The notes beneath the pieces were generated by a model that worked only from the letters and a program-made list of their open reading frames with translations, had not been told where the DNA came from and did not search any database. A stretch of DNA of 64,000 nt from Physcomitrium patens (lineage: Eukaryota; Streptophyta; Bryopsida; Funariales; Funariaceae), in NCBI RefSeq assembly GCF_000002425.4, contig NC_037255.1:24889389-24953388 (forward strand). Direction: 5' to 3'. How positions within the stretch are numbered: the first letter of the stretch is position 1; each line of letters opens with the position of its first letter. Of this stretch, positions 12,691-24,640 are shown one piece after another. Both the position numbers and the translations under genes were made by a program.

Positions 12691-15600
12691 CCTATATTTG
12701 TCACATATATATATATATTTCTTAATTTTTATTTATATAATTAAATAGAAATAGATAAAATTAAATTTATTTTTATAATATTTTTTAGAGATACTTCTTA
12801 GAGGCTTCATAGACGATGCTTTGACTTTACATGTATTGTAATTGATTGGTAGGTTAGAAACTTAATTAGTAAGTTAATCATATATTAATAGCTTGTAAAA
12901 AAAGTTAACCATGTGATGCACATATAGAAAACTTGCCTTACAAGTTAAGATAAGTGTCTTATAAAATCAACATGTTTGAGTGACACAAGAGTGTATTGAC
13001 ATTTTATACATTTTAGTTCTTTGAGGTTCATATCCTTGATAGTTTGAAAAGAGTATTAATTTAATATTCTTATCTTTTTTTAGAAGTGAATGAATTATTC
13101 TACTTCTATTACTATAATTTGAAGGTTGTGGATTAGTTAGCTTTAAACAAACTATTTAGTTTTTTAATATCAATTTTTTTTCTTAAAAATAATGGATTAT
13201 CCTTCTTTGTAGAAATTTTCATTTGATATTAGAGGTTGCAAATTGTCCTCTATTAATTTGACTTCACATTTGTTAATTTATTTAAAATAGAAGAAAAAAT
13301 CATGGATGCTATATTTGATGGAAGTAAAAATAGATTTACAACTATTGAAAATCTTTAAAAACTTGTCAATACTCTTAGAGTAGAAATTTCATGCCTCACT
13401 AGTACCAACTATAGAAATACTAATCCTATACCTATAGAAGAAGTTTAAAATCCATGGCAAGAAATGATGTAGTTGAAGAAAGCAAGTAGATTGTCTTCAT
13501 AACTAAATTTAGGAAGTTTTGTTTCTACAAGTACAACAAGGATATAGATTAATATGCCTAATAAGTTTGATGGAATGAGATCAAAATTTTGAAGAGTTTT
13601 GCAACAAATCAAGCTTTATCTAAAGTTGCATTCCTTCCAATATTGTAATAGATTTATTCAAGTGGGATTCATAGAGGCACTTCAATCTAGAAGTACTCTC
13701 TCTTGATTTATACCATTAATAGAAAAAAGTTCACAACTTCTTTATGATTTGAATTCATTCCTAAAAGTATTTATAGCTACATTTGGAAATAGTGAACAAA
13801 AAATAATAATAGAGATCAAGTTCTTATTTTAATGACAAGGATCTTTATCAGCTATCATGTATACTACTAAATTCTAAAACCTCACTTGCAACATGGACTA
13901 GGATGACAAAGTCCTTATCAATCAATTTTGATATAGATTGAAGGATAATATCAAAGATTTGTTATTGATAATGCTAAAAGGAAAATATTTAAAAAAAAAT
14001 TATTGCTCAATTCATTGCATGCAAGAATAATTTATTTGAAAGGCATTAAGAACAAAGATTTGGCTACAGAAGAGCAAACTAAGTAATGACAATAACTCTC
14101 AAGTTTTTAGAAACTTAATTATCAAGGTTGAAACTAAATCAAATTGATACAATATGTTTTAAATCCCTCATTGATCAAGAAAAATCTCAATGTTGTTAAA
14201 AAGGTTCATACTTATATTGTGAAGAAGCTAAGCATACTACTCAATATTATTATAAGAAGCAATGCAATCATAAAATGAGGATCACAATTGCCAAAGAAGA
14301 TAATGTATTAAAAAAATAAGTTTTTTTAAATTACAATAGGAACCATGTCATTTGAATCATGTACAATACCTAATAAAGGTCTTATTTTTTCTTTAGATTC
14401 TTTACCTTGTTTTACAATAGATGTGTATTTAGGATCTAAAAATCAAAAAGTCTTTATATTATTAAATTCAAGAGCCTTAGCCTCTTTTATAAATAAAGAC
14501 TATGTCAAGAAATAAGAAATACTTTTAGTCAAGAAAACTAAAGTTATACATGTTAAAGCCATAGATGGTTGTTTGTTATTTTTTAGAGATATTATTTATA
14601 AGATTGTTTCTTTAGATGTAACAATTAAAGATCAAAATAGTATAATAATATTTGATGTGATAAGTTCTTCTTGTAATCTTATTATTTTAAGATTATTGTA
14701 GTTAAAAAAATACAACCCTCAGATAGATTAGATTTTTCGTAATGTTAACTTTTCTTATAGCTTAATTTAAAATTTTGATAGTGAAATAGAAATAAATAAG
14801 CTTAGAATATCCAAACTCTTATAGATATGTACAAATACTTTCATACATGCAATAAAAGAAGGATCATCTTTTGTTATATATGCCACATCTATTTTTTTAT
14901 AGTAGAAAGATGTCAAGTGATATTCTTAGTCAATATCCAGATATCTAAGATGTTTTTGAACAAAAAAAATATAGATATTCTTTCAAAGCATGGACCCTAT
15001 GATTATACAATTGATCTACAAAAAAAATTTAAATATTATTTCCAATGAAGGATTAATGATGGATCCAAAGATGGTCAAAACTATCATGGATTGAAAGGCC
15101 CCAAAAATAATTAAAGATGTGCAATGTTTTTTGAAATTTGCCAATTATTATCAAATCTTTATCAAGAATTTTTTTCAAGTTGTGGCTCCTCTTACACATC
15201 TGATATGTAAAAACAAACTTGAATGGAATAAAGAAGTTGAAACATCTTTTGAAGCCTTGAAGATAATATTTATTTCCATACCAATTTTATATTACGTTGA
15301 TTTTTATAAAGTATTCTTTATAGAAATAAATGCATCAAATTTTTCTATTAGTGATGTTTTATTATAAATAGTAATAGATGATAAGATCTATTTTTTAGCT
15401 TTTATTATAATTTTTTTTAATAGCTAAGATTAATTACAAGATCCATGATTCAACAACATTCTCAAAATAGCATTATTATTTAGAAGACACTTTTAGTTTA
15501 GTTATTATATATATGGATCACAAGAACCTCAAGTATTTCATGTAGATAAGTATTTTGAATCATTACCAAGCCTATTAAAGTATATCTTTATCAAGATTTG

Positions 15601-17736
15601 ATTTAAAGATCATATATAGATTTGAAAAACAAAAAGATTTATTAGATGTACTTTTTAGATGTTCTTATCTTATATCAAAAGAAAAAAATGTAGCTTTTGA
15701 TTAACAAAGAATAATTCTATTGAAGCCAAAGTATTTTTATCTTTAGATAATAAAATCAACATTGATTTTTGATTCAATCTTTGTCATGCAAATTCAATCA
15801 AATATGTCTTTTCATCTTCTTATTTAAGATATGAAGAATAATTCTTCTAAGTCTCATAATACTTCTAAATTTAAGTTCAAGAATAATCTACTCTATTTTA
15901 AAGGGCAATTATATATTTTAAAAAGCAAAGCATGATTACATTTTTTTCAAGATTGTCATGACTTTTTAGCAGTCAGACATTTTAGATGCAACAAAAATTT
16001 GGAGCTAATATTAAGAGATTTTTAGTAGCATCAAATGTAGAAAGTAGTTAAAGATTTTTTACAATCATGTAATATTTATTGAAGATCCAAAACTCCTTAT
16101 TATTGATCTTATAGACTTGTTTAGCCATTATATATTTTTAAACAACCATGGACTTTTATTTCTATAGATTTTATTATAGATTTTTTAATTTTAGTTTATA
16201 TGATTCTAAATTTATGATGATAGATCAGTTTAACAAAATGGTACATTTTGTACCATTTACAAAATTTATTATAAGTAAAGAAATGGCTAAGTTTTTTTGT
16301 TAACATTTATTGCTATCATGGATTCTTTAAGGATATTATATCAAATAGAAGAATTCAATTTATATCAAAATTTTAAAAAATCTTTTTTTAAATTTTAAAG
16401 GTAGATATAAAGCTTTCTTTGAATTTTTTATCTTCAAATTGATGGCAATAAAAATAGGTGAATCAAGTTCTAAACCAATATTTAAGGTCTATCATCAATT
16501 ATCATCAAAATGATTAGACAATTTTTTTTACCATAGATAGAGTTTGCATACAATAATTTGATATATTATTTTATTCAACAAATACTTTTCTTTATTAATT
16601 ATGATTATCATCTATAATTTAATATTTTTGACTTTTCAAAAATTGATAATTTTGTGGCAGAAGATTTAATATCAAAATTACTTGTCCTTGTGACAAGTTG
16701 GACTATTGTAGGCTTTGACCTTTTCTTATTAGTAAACAAGTTAATTTTGTTGCTTATTGATTACATCAACTAGAGTCTATGAAGATCTATCTTGTATTCC
16801 ATGTGTCTTTCCTTAAGCCATATAAGACAATGAATATCTCAAGAAGAAGAGAAATGCCACTTCCTCTTATAGAAGTGGATAATAATAAAAAAATTGAAGT
16901 TAAAGAAGTCTTAGATTTAAGACAGTGCAAAAATAGATTAAAATATCTTATTCATTGAGGCAAATATGATATTAATGAATGCACATGGGAACTAACAATG
17001 ATTCTTACAAATGCAACAAAAAAAGTTGAGGCTTTTCATCAACATCTATGAAAATCAAAATGAAGAATAGCAAATCTTTGCTATAAAAGAAAAAAGATCC
17101 AAAAAAAATAGCATTCTTCTTACTACTCTTGTTTGTAACTTTTGTGTATTTGTAATACTAAAGAGATGGGGGACCAACAACCACTAGATTCAACTTAAGA
17201 GCTATTATTTGCTAATTTATTGAATAAGATATTGTGATTGTTATAATCTTTAAGACAACATAATCAAGATGAAGATCCTCAAGAATGACATGTTCTTCCT
17301 CAAATAGATGGTAAGATATAACATGTTTGATATCATAAACTTAGAAGAAACTCTCAATGTTTGGTGATTTTATTAGAGGTAGAAACAACTTTTGATGGTA
17401 TTTCAAATGTTTTATTTGAAAGGAGTTATGAAGGAATTAAAAAAAATTAAATAAAAACATGGACTTCTTATCTTAGTATGAGATATTATTAATGGTTTAA
17501 AGGACCTATCAACCATCTTCAAAGAGAAGAAAGATTAAAATATGTAGCAAATATAATTTATCTCATGTTAAATTTCATCAATATGTGATGATTTCTCTTC
17601 ATTAAACTTGTAGCTAAAAGAAAAGGTAATATCATGGATATACATATTTATTCCAATATTTATCTATATTTTAAAATAAAAATAGAAAAAATAAATTTAT
17701 TTTATAATATTTTCTAAAGATGCTTCCTAGAAGCTT
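12691..17736 (+). mobile_element. Gypsy family A chromovirus, broken, with partial LTRs
   Basis: An LTR fragment (about 12,690-13,220) is followed by gag remnants (13,290-14,330, with a CCHC-like knuckle near 14,190-14,260), a protease region (about 14,380-14,600), reverse transcriptase/RNase H remnants (14,930-15,400; the segment at 15,119-15,366 has the FLKFANYYQIFIKNF and APLTHL pattern of Ty3/Gypsy), integrase (15,930-16,300) and a chromodomain-like end (16,900-17,050). The 3' LTR starts at about 17,637 and is cut at 17,736 by the family B element. Many reading-frame breaks and missing stretches are present. It is old and not functional. Confidence 0.75.
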
Positions 17737-19846
17737 TGTAACAAGGTATAGATAAGATAATTATATAGATAATTAGAACCATGGAAGTTTTTAGAATTGA
17801 GGTTAAGTTAGTAGACTAGATAGGATCCATCATAGAACATTCTAAAAAAGATTTAAGGTAGTTATTTAGATAGAATCTACCACTTAGGAATATTCTAGAA
17901 AGTCTAAGGTAGTAGGACAAGGTATAAATAAGACTCGCCAGGGCCTTTTGGGCCATCTAGTCAGATATGGCTTTGGACCCTTTTTCTTATTAAAATTTGG
18001 TTCTACATCTTTCTATTCTGTTTTATTTCCATTTGCTTAGTTTTATCTTTCATGTCATATTCAATTTAATCCTGTTTAATTTTGTCTTATTTTGTGACGA
18101 GGCCTTATGTTATTATAGATTAGAAAGATCTTAGGTTTTTGAGATAGTCTAGTCCTGTTACATTGATATCAAAGTGAATATTAGACTATTTATTTTTGAT
18201 AGCATGTCAATAGTTATCATTTAGTCCAAGGTTAGTTGTGATCACACTGAGTGTTATGTTGAGGCTATGACAAGCTATTCTTAAAAATTCAATTGACAGG
18301 TGGAAAGATATTAAAATAATAGAGTCCAACAAAAAAATTATAATGTAGAAGATATGGCGAAGCAATCCCAAATGGAGGCTCAAATACAATACCTTTTAGG
18401 CCAAATAGCTACTTAATAAGGGCAAATAGAAGCCTCAAAGACAAGAGAGTTGACATCGGCTAGATTGAAATTGAATAAGCTTAATACATACTCTAAGACT
18501 CCAAGACAAGAAGATGTCAATGGTTCTTCAACATGCAACGATATCTCCAACTATCTGAAGCAAATATCATTGAAGGAATTATATATATAGCTAGTTATTT
18601 GAAAGATGCAATAGCCATTTTGATGATGATATTAAATTCAAAGCTATAGAATTCAAGGAAGATTTTTTGCTTAGGAGGAGTTTGAAACCGAGTTTAGGAA
18701 TTAATTTTAGTCCAATAATGTAGAAAATATAGTACGCAATCAATTGATAAATCTTATACAAGCTAGGTCAATTCAAGATTATGTCTCTTGATTCAAGTCC
18801 CTATGTCTCCAAATTAACAATGTTTTGGATGTAGAGATGATGGATCAATTCCTACCAGGTTCAAAACTTGGGATATAGGAAGAGGTAGAGCTAAGAGATC
18901 CACAAACATTCAAAGAGGCAATTTGGATTGCAAAGAGGGTCAATGCTATAGATTTTAGAACTCATGGAGTATGACCTATAGAACAAAGTTCTATGTCACT
19001 ATTTAATACTATGACACAACAACCAATATTAAAGGAGATTGATGCTCCATAAGGATCATTGACACTACAAAGACAACAAATATTGGTGCAAAAGGGATTG
19101 TATTTCTATTGTTGGGAGCCACGCCATTAGATTGGAGGTTGTCTAAAATGTCAAAGTGTAAGTATCAATAAGACAAGTCCAGTTCATAATCTCAAAATTC
19201 ACCAAATTGATAATAAGTAAGAGTAGGAAAACATGGCTCTTTAATAAAAGCACCGAAGGCGAGTACTCCAGATAGCTATTATCTCTCAGAGACAAATGAC
19301 ATAGCCTCAAACAACTATAAAAAGAGTCGACTAGTACTTCTAATGGGACTACTATGAGAACAATCATATTGAGTACTTATAGATTGTGGTTGTACAAAAA
19401 ATTATATCTCAACTAAAATTACCGACTGCTTTAGAATTAAAACTACAAAAATCAAATGAGGAAGTATATACCTTGTACATGATGGAGAGAATATATTGAA
19501 TAAAACATGTGAAGAAGAAACCTTGAGATTGACAAACACCTACGTCTTAAGAGAGAAATTCAAGTTAACAAAGCTAAGGTATGATGTTATCTTTATTATG
19601 CTAAGGTTAGACATAGAAAATAAGCAAGTTGATTAAATAGGAAATACAATCTCTTTTAAAGATAGAAGATGCAAGGTGACTCTTTGCACCTCTATATCAA
19701 GTGAAGAAGAAAGACAATCTACAATCAAAGACTTACTTGTAAGGACATCCTTTACAAAGAAACAACTATAACATGAGCAACTAGTATATATGGTGGTTTC
19801 AAATCTTGCATCAGTGGTAGAAAAGACAGCTGAAGAAAGAGAATGG

Positions 19847-21447
19847 TGTTGTGTTGTAACACGACTATATGGTGAAAGATAATAATATGGATCTTATTAT
19901 AGAAGAGCCAAGTTAAAAGATAAGGTAGAAAAATATGGATAAAAGATAAGAGGGTAATAAAACTTTTAGTAGTAGTACTGCCTTTTTATAAAAGTGACTT
20001 CTATTTATTTTATATCGCCATAAATAAGGCAAAACAAGATAGATTGTAAAAATAAATGATATAAGTATCTTTAGGAGGAAGTTAAGAGTAAATTCTAGCA
20101 AAATTTACCTAAAAAAACTAGATATTGATACCCGAGGAGGATGGATTATCAACCTACATCAAAATCAGACCATGAGGCACAAAATCGAGCACCTATGGCA
20201 ACTCGAGGATTCTTTTGCAGATTGGAGAGTGGAATTTGATAGCAAACTAAATAGGATTTTTATGAGCATTGGTTTTGGGCGATTTGGATTTGTTATGACT
20301 TTGTAAGAGCTTTACAAATCAAGTTTGTTTTTGGATGATTTGGGTTTTGTAAAATAAAACAAAGTTGACGTTTCTAGTGTTTTCAAGAGTTTTGTAAAAG
20401 ATCTATCAATGAAATTTTGTGGATTAATAGTTATAGCTGTGCTTAATATGTGTTATAAATCTTAGCTCGATCTAATAGTTGAATTGAGGGTAATTGAGAT
20501 TTAAGTGGATCAAGGTCTAAGAAAGTAGAATTTTATGTCTAGTAAGGATTTTTAAGATTTCTTGCAATCTACAAACTAGATTGGAGTGAAATTTATATAT
20601 GAGGATATTAGACTTGTTTTTTTATGTATATAAAAATTTTAAAATTAATCAAATAATGAAAAGAAGATATATTGGCTCTGGAAGATTGGTATTAAGGTCA
20701 AAGAAGGAGGCTAGCCAATATCCAAGCACATTTTTGAAGTTATTGTCTATTTGGTAATTCCAATCCTTTTTAAATTTTTTGTGCTTATCTTCAACTTATT
20801 TTTTAAGAAGTGTGAAAATTTTGAGTTAAGATCAATAGTGTATTCATTAGTTATTGAGGTTTAAATTTGTTATAGAAATTACTAGGGTTTGATTTAGGGT
20901 TTAGGATTTGGTTAGGATTTGATTTAGGATTAGGGTTTGGTTAAGATTTGATTTAGGGTTAGGATTTGCTTAGGATTTGATTTAGGATTAGGATTTTTTT
21001 AGGATTTGATTTAGGATTTAGAATTTAATTTAGGACTGCTTAGGGTTTGATTTAAGATTTAGGATTTGATTTAGGGTTTAAGGTTTGGTTAGGATTTGCT
21101 TAAGATTTGATTTAGAGTTTAGGATTTTAATTTGAGTTTGTTTAGGATTTAAGATTTAGTTATTTTTTGGCCTAAAGTTTGAATGAAGTCCAATAGGATT
21201 TCAACTAAGATTAAATTAAGATTGAATTGAGATGTATTTGAGATATATTTGTAATCATTCTAATATTTCTTTAAGATTTCTTATTGTTTCTTTGTAATTC
21301 TTTTGTAGTTTCTTTGAATTTGATTAAAGCTTGTTTAATATTATTAGTGTTCTATTAGAATTAGGATTTTGTTGTAGCAATTTTTATTCTACCTTCCATA
21401 GTCAAGTGCGCAAAGCATTCTTAAGCAAGACTTTTCATATTACAACA
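19847..21447 (+). mobile_element. Family C solo LTR, copy 3, inserted between protease and RT of family B
   Basis: This is the longest and clearest copy (1.6 kb). It begins TGTTGTGTTGTAAC and ends ATTACAACA, so its ends are inverted. The flanks (AATGG before, ATAGG after) are only a partial match for a 5-bp duplication. The uninterrupted family B copy on the minus strand (about 38,050-38,160) shows the same flanks joined. From 20,880 to 21,160 it carries many TTTAGG-containing words. No internal region is present, so it is a solo LTR. Confidence 0.7.
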
Positions 21448-22767
21448 ATAGGTAGAATAATTTATACGAGAATATCAAGATGTCTTATCAACCAACCTAC
21501 TTAGTAGCATTCCACCTATTCAAGATGCCTCCTTTCAAATAGAACTATTGCTTGAAGCCAAATTAGCAAGTTAATTAATTTATTGCCTAGTACCAAAAAA
21601 ACTTGAAGAGTTACGGAAGACATTCAACAAAATCTTGGAAAAATGCCTCATTTAAAAAAATACATTACTATAGAGAGCACCTATACTCTTTGCATCCAAG
21701 AAAGATGGTAGACTTTACCTTTGCATCGACTATTGAGGTTTCAATAAGCAGACTCTTAAAAATACATATCCACTTCTATGTGTGGATGATCTTCTTAACT
21801 AAATTCAAGGTGTGGCCATCTTTAAAAAATTGGATCTTTGGAGTGGCTATTGACAAAGACTTATTACAAAAGAAGATGTGAAAAAGACAGCAATTTGTAT
21901 GTGCTATGGATAGTTTGAATGCTTAGTTTTATCTTTTGGCCTCACTAATACTCTAGCATCTTTTATGGATCACATGAACAAATTATTTCGAGACCTTTTG
22001 GACAAGTATGTAATCATTTTCATTGATGATATCCTTGTATATAATAAAATCCATAAAAAGCATAAACAACACATACGAGAGGTATTGCACCGACTACAAA
22101 ATAGTTGCTTTTATTGCAAGCAATCAAAATGTGAACTTTGGAAGTTAGAAGTCACATTTTTTGGGCATGTGGTGTCCTCCACATCCATGCGTATGGAGCA
22201 AGATAAGCTAAAAGCAGTAGAGAATTATCCAACCTTTAAGGATACTTCTCAAGTTTACTCATTTTTAGGCTTTGTTAGATATTATCATGGTTTTGTTGAG
22301 CAATTTGCTCTCATTATTACCTCATTGAAAAATATATTGGAAAAAAGAGCCCCATTTGAATGAAAATTGGAGCAGCAAAATACCTTTAATAAGTTGAAGG
22401 AAGCACTCATTATTACTCCAATATTGTAACTATATGATATTAATCTTCTTTATATACTTGACATTGATTCTTTCAACTTTGCTCTTGGAGCAGTCCTTCA
22501 ACAAGACTTTCATAAAGGCCTTCAACCTATAGAGTATGAATCATACAAGCTTAGAATGGCAGAGTACAATTACTGTACATGCAATCAAGAATAATTAACG
22601 ATTGTACTTACCACAAAGGTGTAGCAACATTATCTATTAGGTAAGCTAGTTGTTGTTCGGACTGACCATCAACCTTTGCTACATGAATTGCATCTAAAAA
22701 ATATAAAATCATAGCATCATTGTTTGAAAGAATAGTTGCAACTTTTTGATATTCAGTTTAAGTACAA

Positions 22768-23187
22768 AGCATATTTGATAGTATAATAATAGGTAGTAGA
22801 TCAAAAGTAGGAAAAAATATTGTTGATATACTTAATTATACTTAGGTATATTGTATAAAAAAAATATTAAGATATTAATGTTAAGTATAGTTCAGGCCCA
22901 TTCTTATGTTAGCTATAAATAACTCTTGGGTTAGTAATTTAAATATGTGAGATAAACAATGTTTTTTTTTGTTCCTTCTATTACAATTAATACATGGATT
23001 ACTAGAGCATATTATACTATAGTGATGACATATCCATATCTCATACAAATCAGAAGTGTTCTTTAATTTTTTAAGAAATATTGATGCTGCTCCATGTGCT
23101 ATAAGACAGTTCTATTTTATCTCTCCAAATCGCAGTCTTCTTTTTCTTGATCGTCCTTCAACTCGTTACTTCGTAAAGCTTTACAAA
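22768..23187 (+). mobile_element. Copia-like LTR scrap inside the family B element
   Basis: About 420 bases interrupt the RNase H-integrase linker, which is continuous in the minus-strand family B copy near 36,790. Bases 22,821-22,994 begin TGTTGATATAC, include a TATAAATA, and end TTAATACA. A motif like a Met-tRNA primer-binding site follows directly. This fits a short Copia-type LTR with the start of an internal region, but the second LTR is missing and the call is tentative. Confidence 0.4.
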
Positions 23188-24454
23188 CAAAGGCGACAAC
23201 ATACTATGCCAAAGAGCTTATTGCAAAGACCAGATTTGAATGACAAATTGGAAAACAAGACAAAAATCGGTACTATTACTAGTATCATTTCAGATCTAAT
23301 CAAAGAGACAAAATGAAAGGAAGCTATATAATAGAATATTTATTTCAAGATGGTTATTGATTGAAGGTAGAAAATATATAATATCAAGATTATACTCTTA
23401 TTGAATGCTTACTCTATTTCAAGAAGAAAATTTATGTGCTCAAGAATGTTAAACTTTAGACACTCATACTTTAGGAAGGACATAACATCTTAATATCTAG
23501 ACATTTGGGACAAGCAATGAGTCTAAAATGGATCTCAAGGATATGATTTTGGACAAGTTTGGATTGTGATGTTTAAGCCTTTGTACACTCTTACGAGTCA
23601 TATCAATGTAATAAAGCATGCAATATAGCATTTTCTAAACTATTGCAACCAATTTTACTACCTACAGCATATTAGGAGCAAATGACTATGAATCTCATTA
23701 TGTATTTTTAACAAATACCTCATAATCATACCATGATTGTCATCTTTGTGGATCAACTCTTGAAGCAACTTCATTTGGTCATAGTGTGCTAAGAAATTAA
23801 TGCCCTAATGCTTACACAAGTCTTCTTTGATACCATCTTTCATCACCTTGGATTATTTTGTGTCATTGTTTCAAATCGAAATCTATGCTTTATAGAAAAT
23901 TTTTGGCAATCCTTGTTCAAGCTACTAGATATATAACTTACCAAGTCTACAGCCTTCCATCTCAAAACAAATGAGCAAACAAAGTGTGCAAATTGGACCT
24001 TAGAAGATATATTGGGGGTATTTGTAGTGGTTCATAATAATGATTGAGATGAATACTTGACAACTTTGGAGTTTACTTTTAATAATAGTATTCAAAGCAA
24101 GTATTAATCATTCACCACTTTTCTTTAATACTAGCTAGTATCCGATTATGCTGGTAATTCTCTATTGTTCTATTGACATCAAAAAATCAACAAAGGAGGA
24201 ATTTATACAATGGCTTACAACAACCTTATAAGAGGCATGGCATCGCCTCATTATTACTTAGAATCGATAGAAGCAATATGCGGATAACCATCAAAAATAT
24301 AAGATCATCTGGGAAGGTGATCTAATGTTACTCTCCAATGCTAACTTGCCACTTGCTACATCAATCCAAATCCATAAATTAGCAACTAGGTGGTTTGAAC
24401 CTTTCCACATTTTTGTAGTGATATCTCATGTCGCAATATCAACATCTTTGTAGT

Positions 24455-24640
24455 GATATCTCTTATCAATGCCTTTTTAGTCTTTAGTCTTGTTTCGAGA
24501 CTTTTTAAGTCTTTTTGGCTTTAGCAATAGTCATTCTAGTTAAATACTATATCATCTTTAAGTGATTTTTAGTTATTTTGAATGATATAAGAATATATTA
24601 ATATTTTAATTTTTTGATATTCATGCCCTTAATAATATTG
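24455..24640 (+). mobile_element. Gypsy family A LTR tail fragment (subtype X)
   Basis: The stretch matches the X-type LTR tail at 9,280-9,420 and 47,930-48,080 (agtctttagtcttgtttc, atcatctttaagtgattt, tgaatgatataagaatata). It is wedged between the truncated family B element and the gag of the next family A element. Neither edge is a normal LTR edge. Confidence 0.55.

Larger units (their letters stand above)
17737..24440 (+). mobile_element. Gypsy family B chromovirus, 3'-truncated, carrying two inserts
   Basis: The 5' LTR (17,737-18,162, 426 bp) begins TGTAACA and ends TGTTACA, and a primer-binding-site-like motif follows at 18,163-18,174. Next come gag remnants (18,400-19,130, knuckle near 19,110), protease (19,360-19,840), reverse transcriptase and RNase H (21,480-22,760; 21,965-22,363 has VIIFIDDILVY and FLGFVRYYHGF) and integrase (23,390-24,400). 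A family C LTR and a Copia-like scrap are inserted inside. The order matches the fuller minus-strand copy at 34,641-40,325. The 3' end with its chromodomain and LTR is not present. It has many breaks and is a fossil. Confidence 0.75.

Noticed and set aside
20880-21160. True interstitial telomere or chromosome-fusion site
   Set aside because: TTTAGGG words are scattered in a degenerate array within an LTR that occurs in four copies, so a fusion scar is not needed to explain them.
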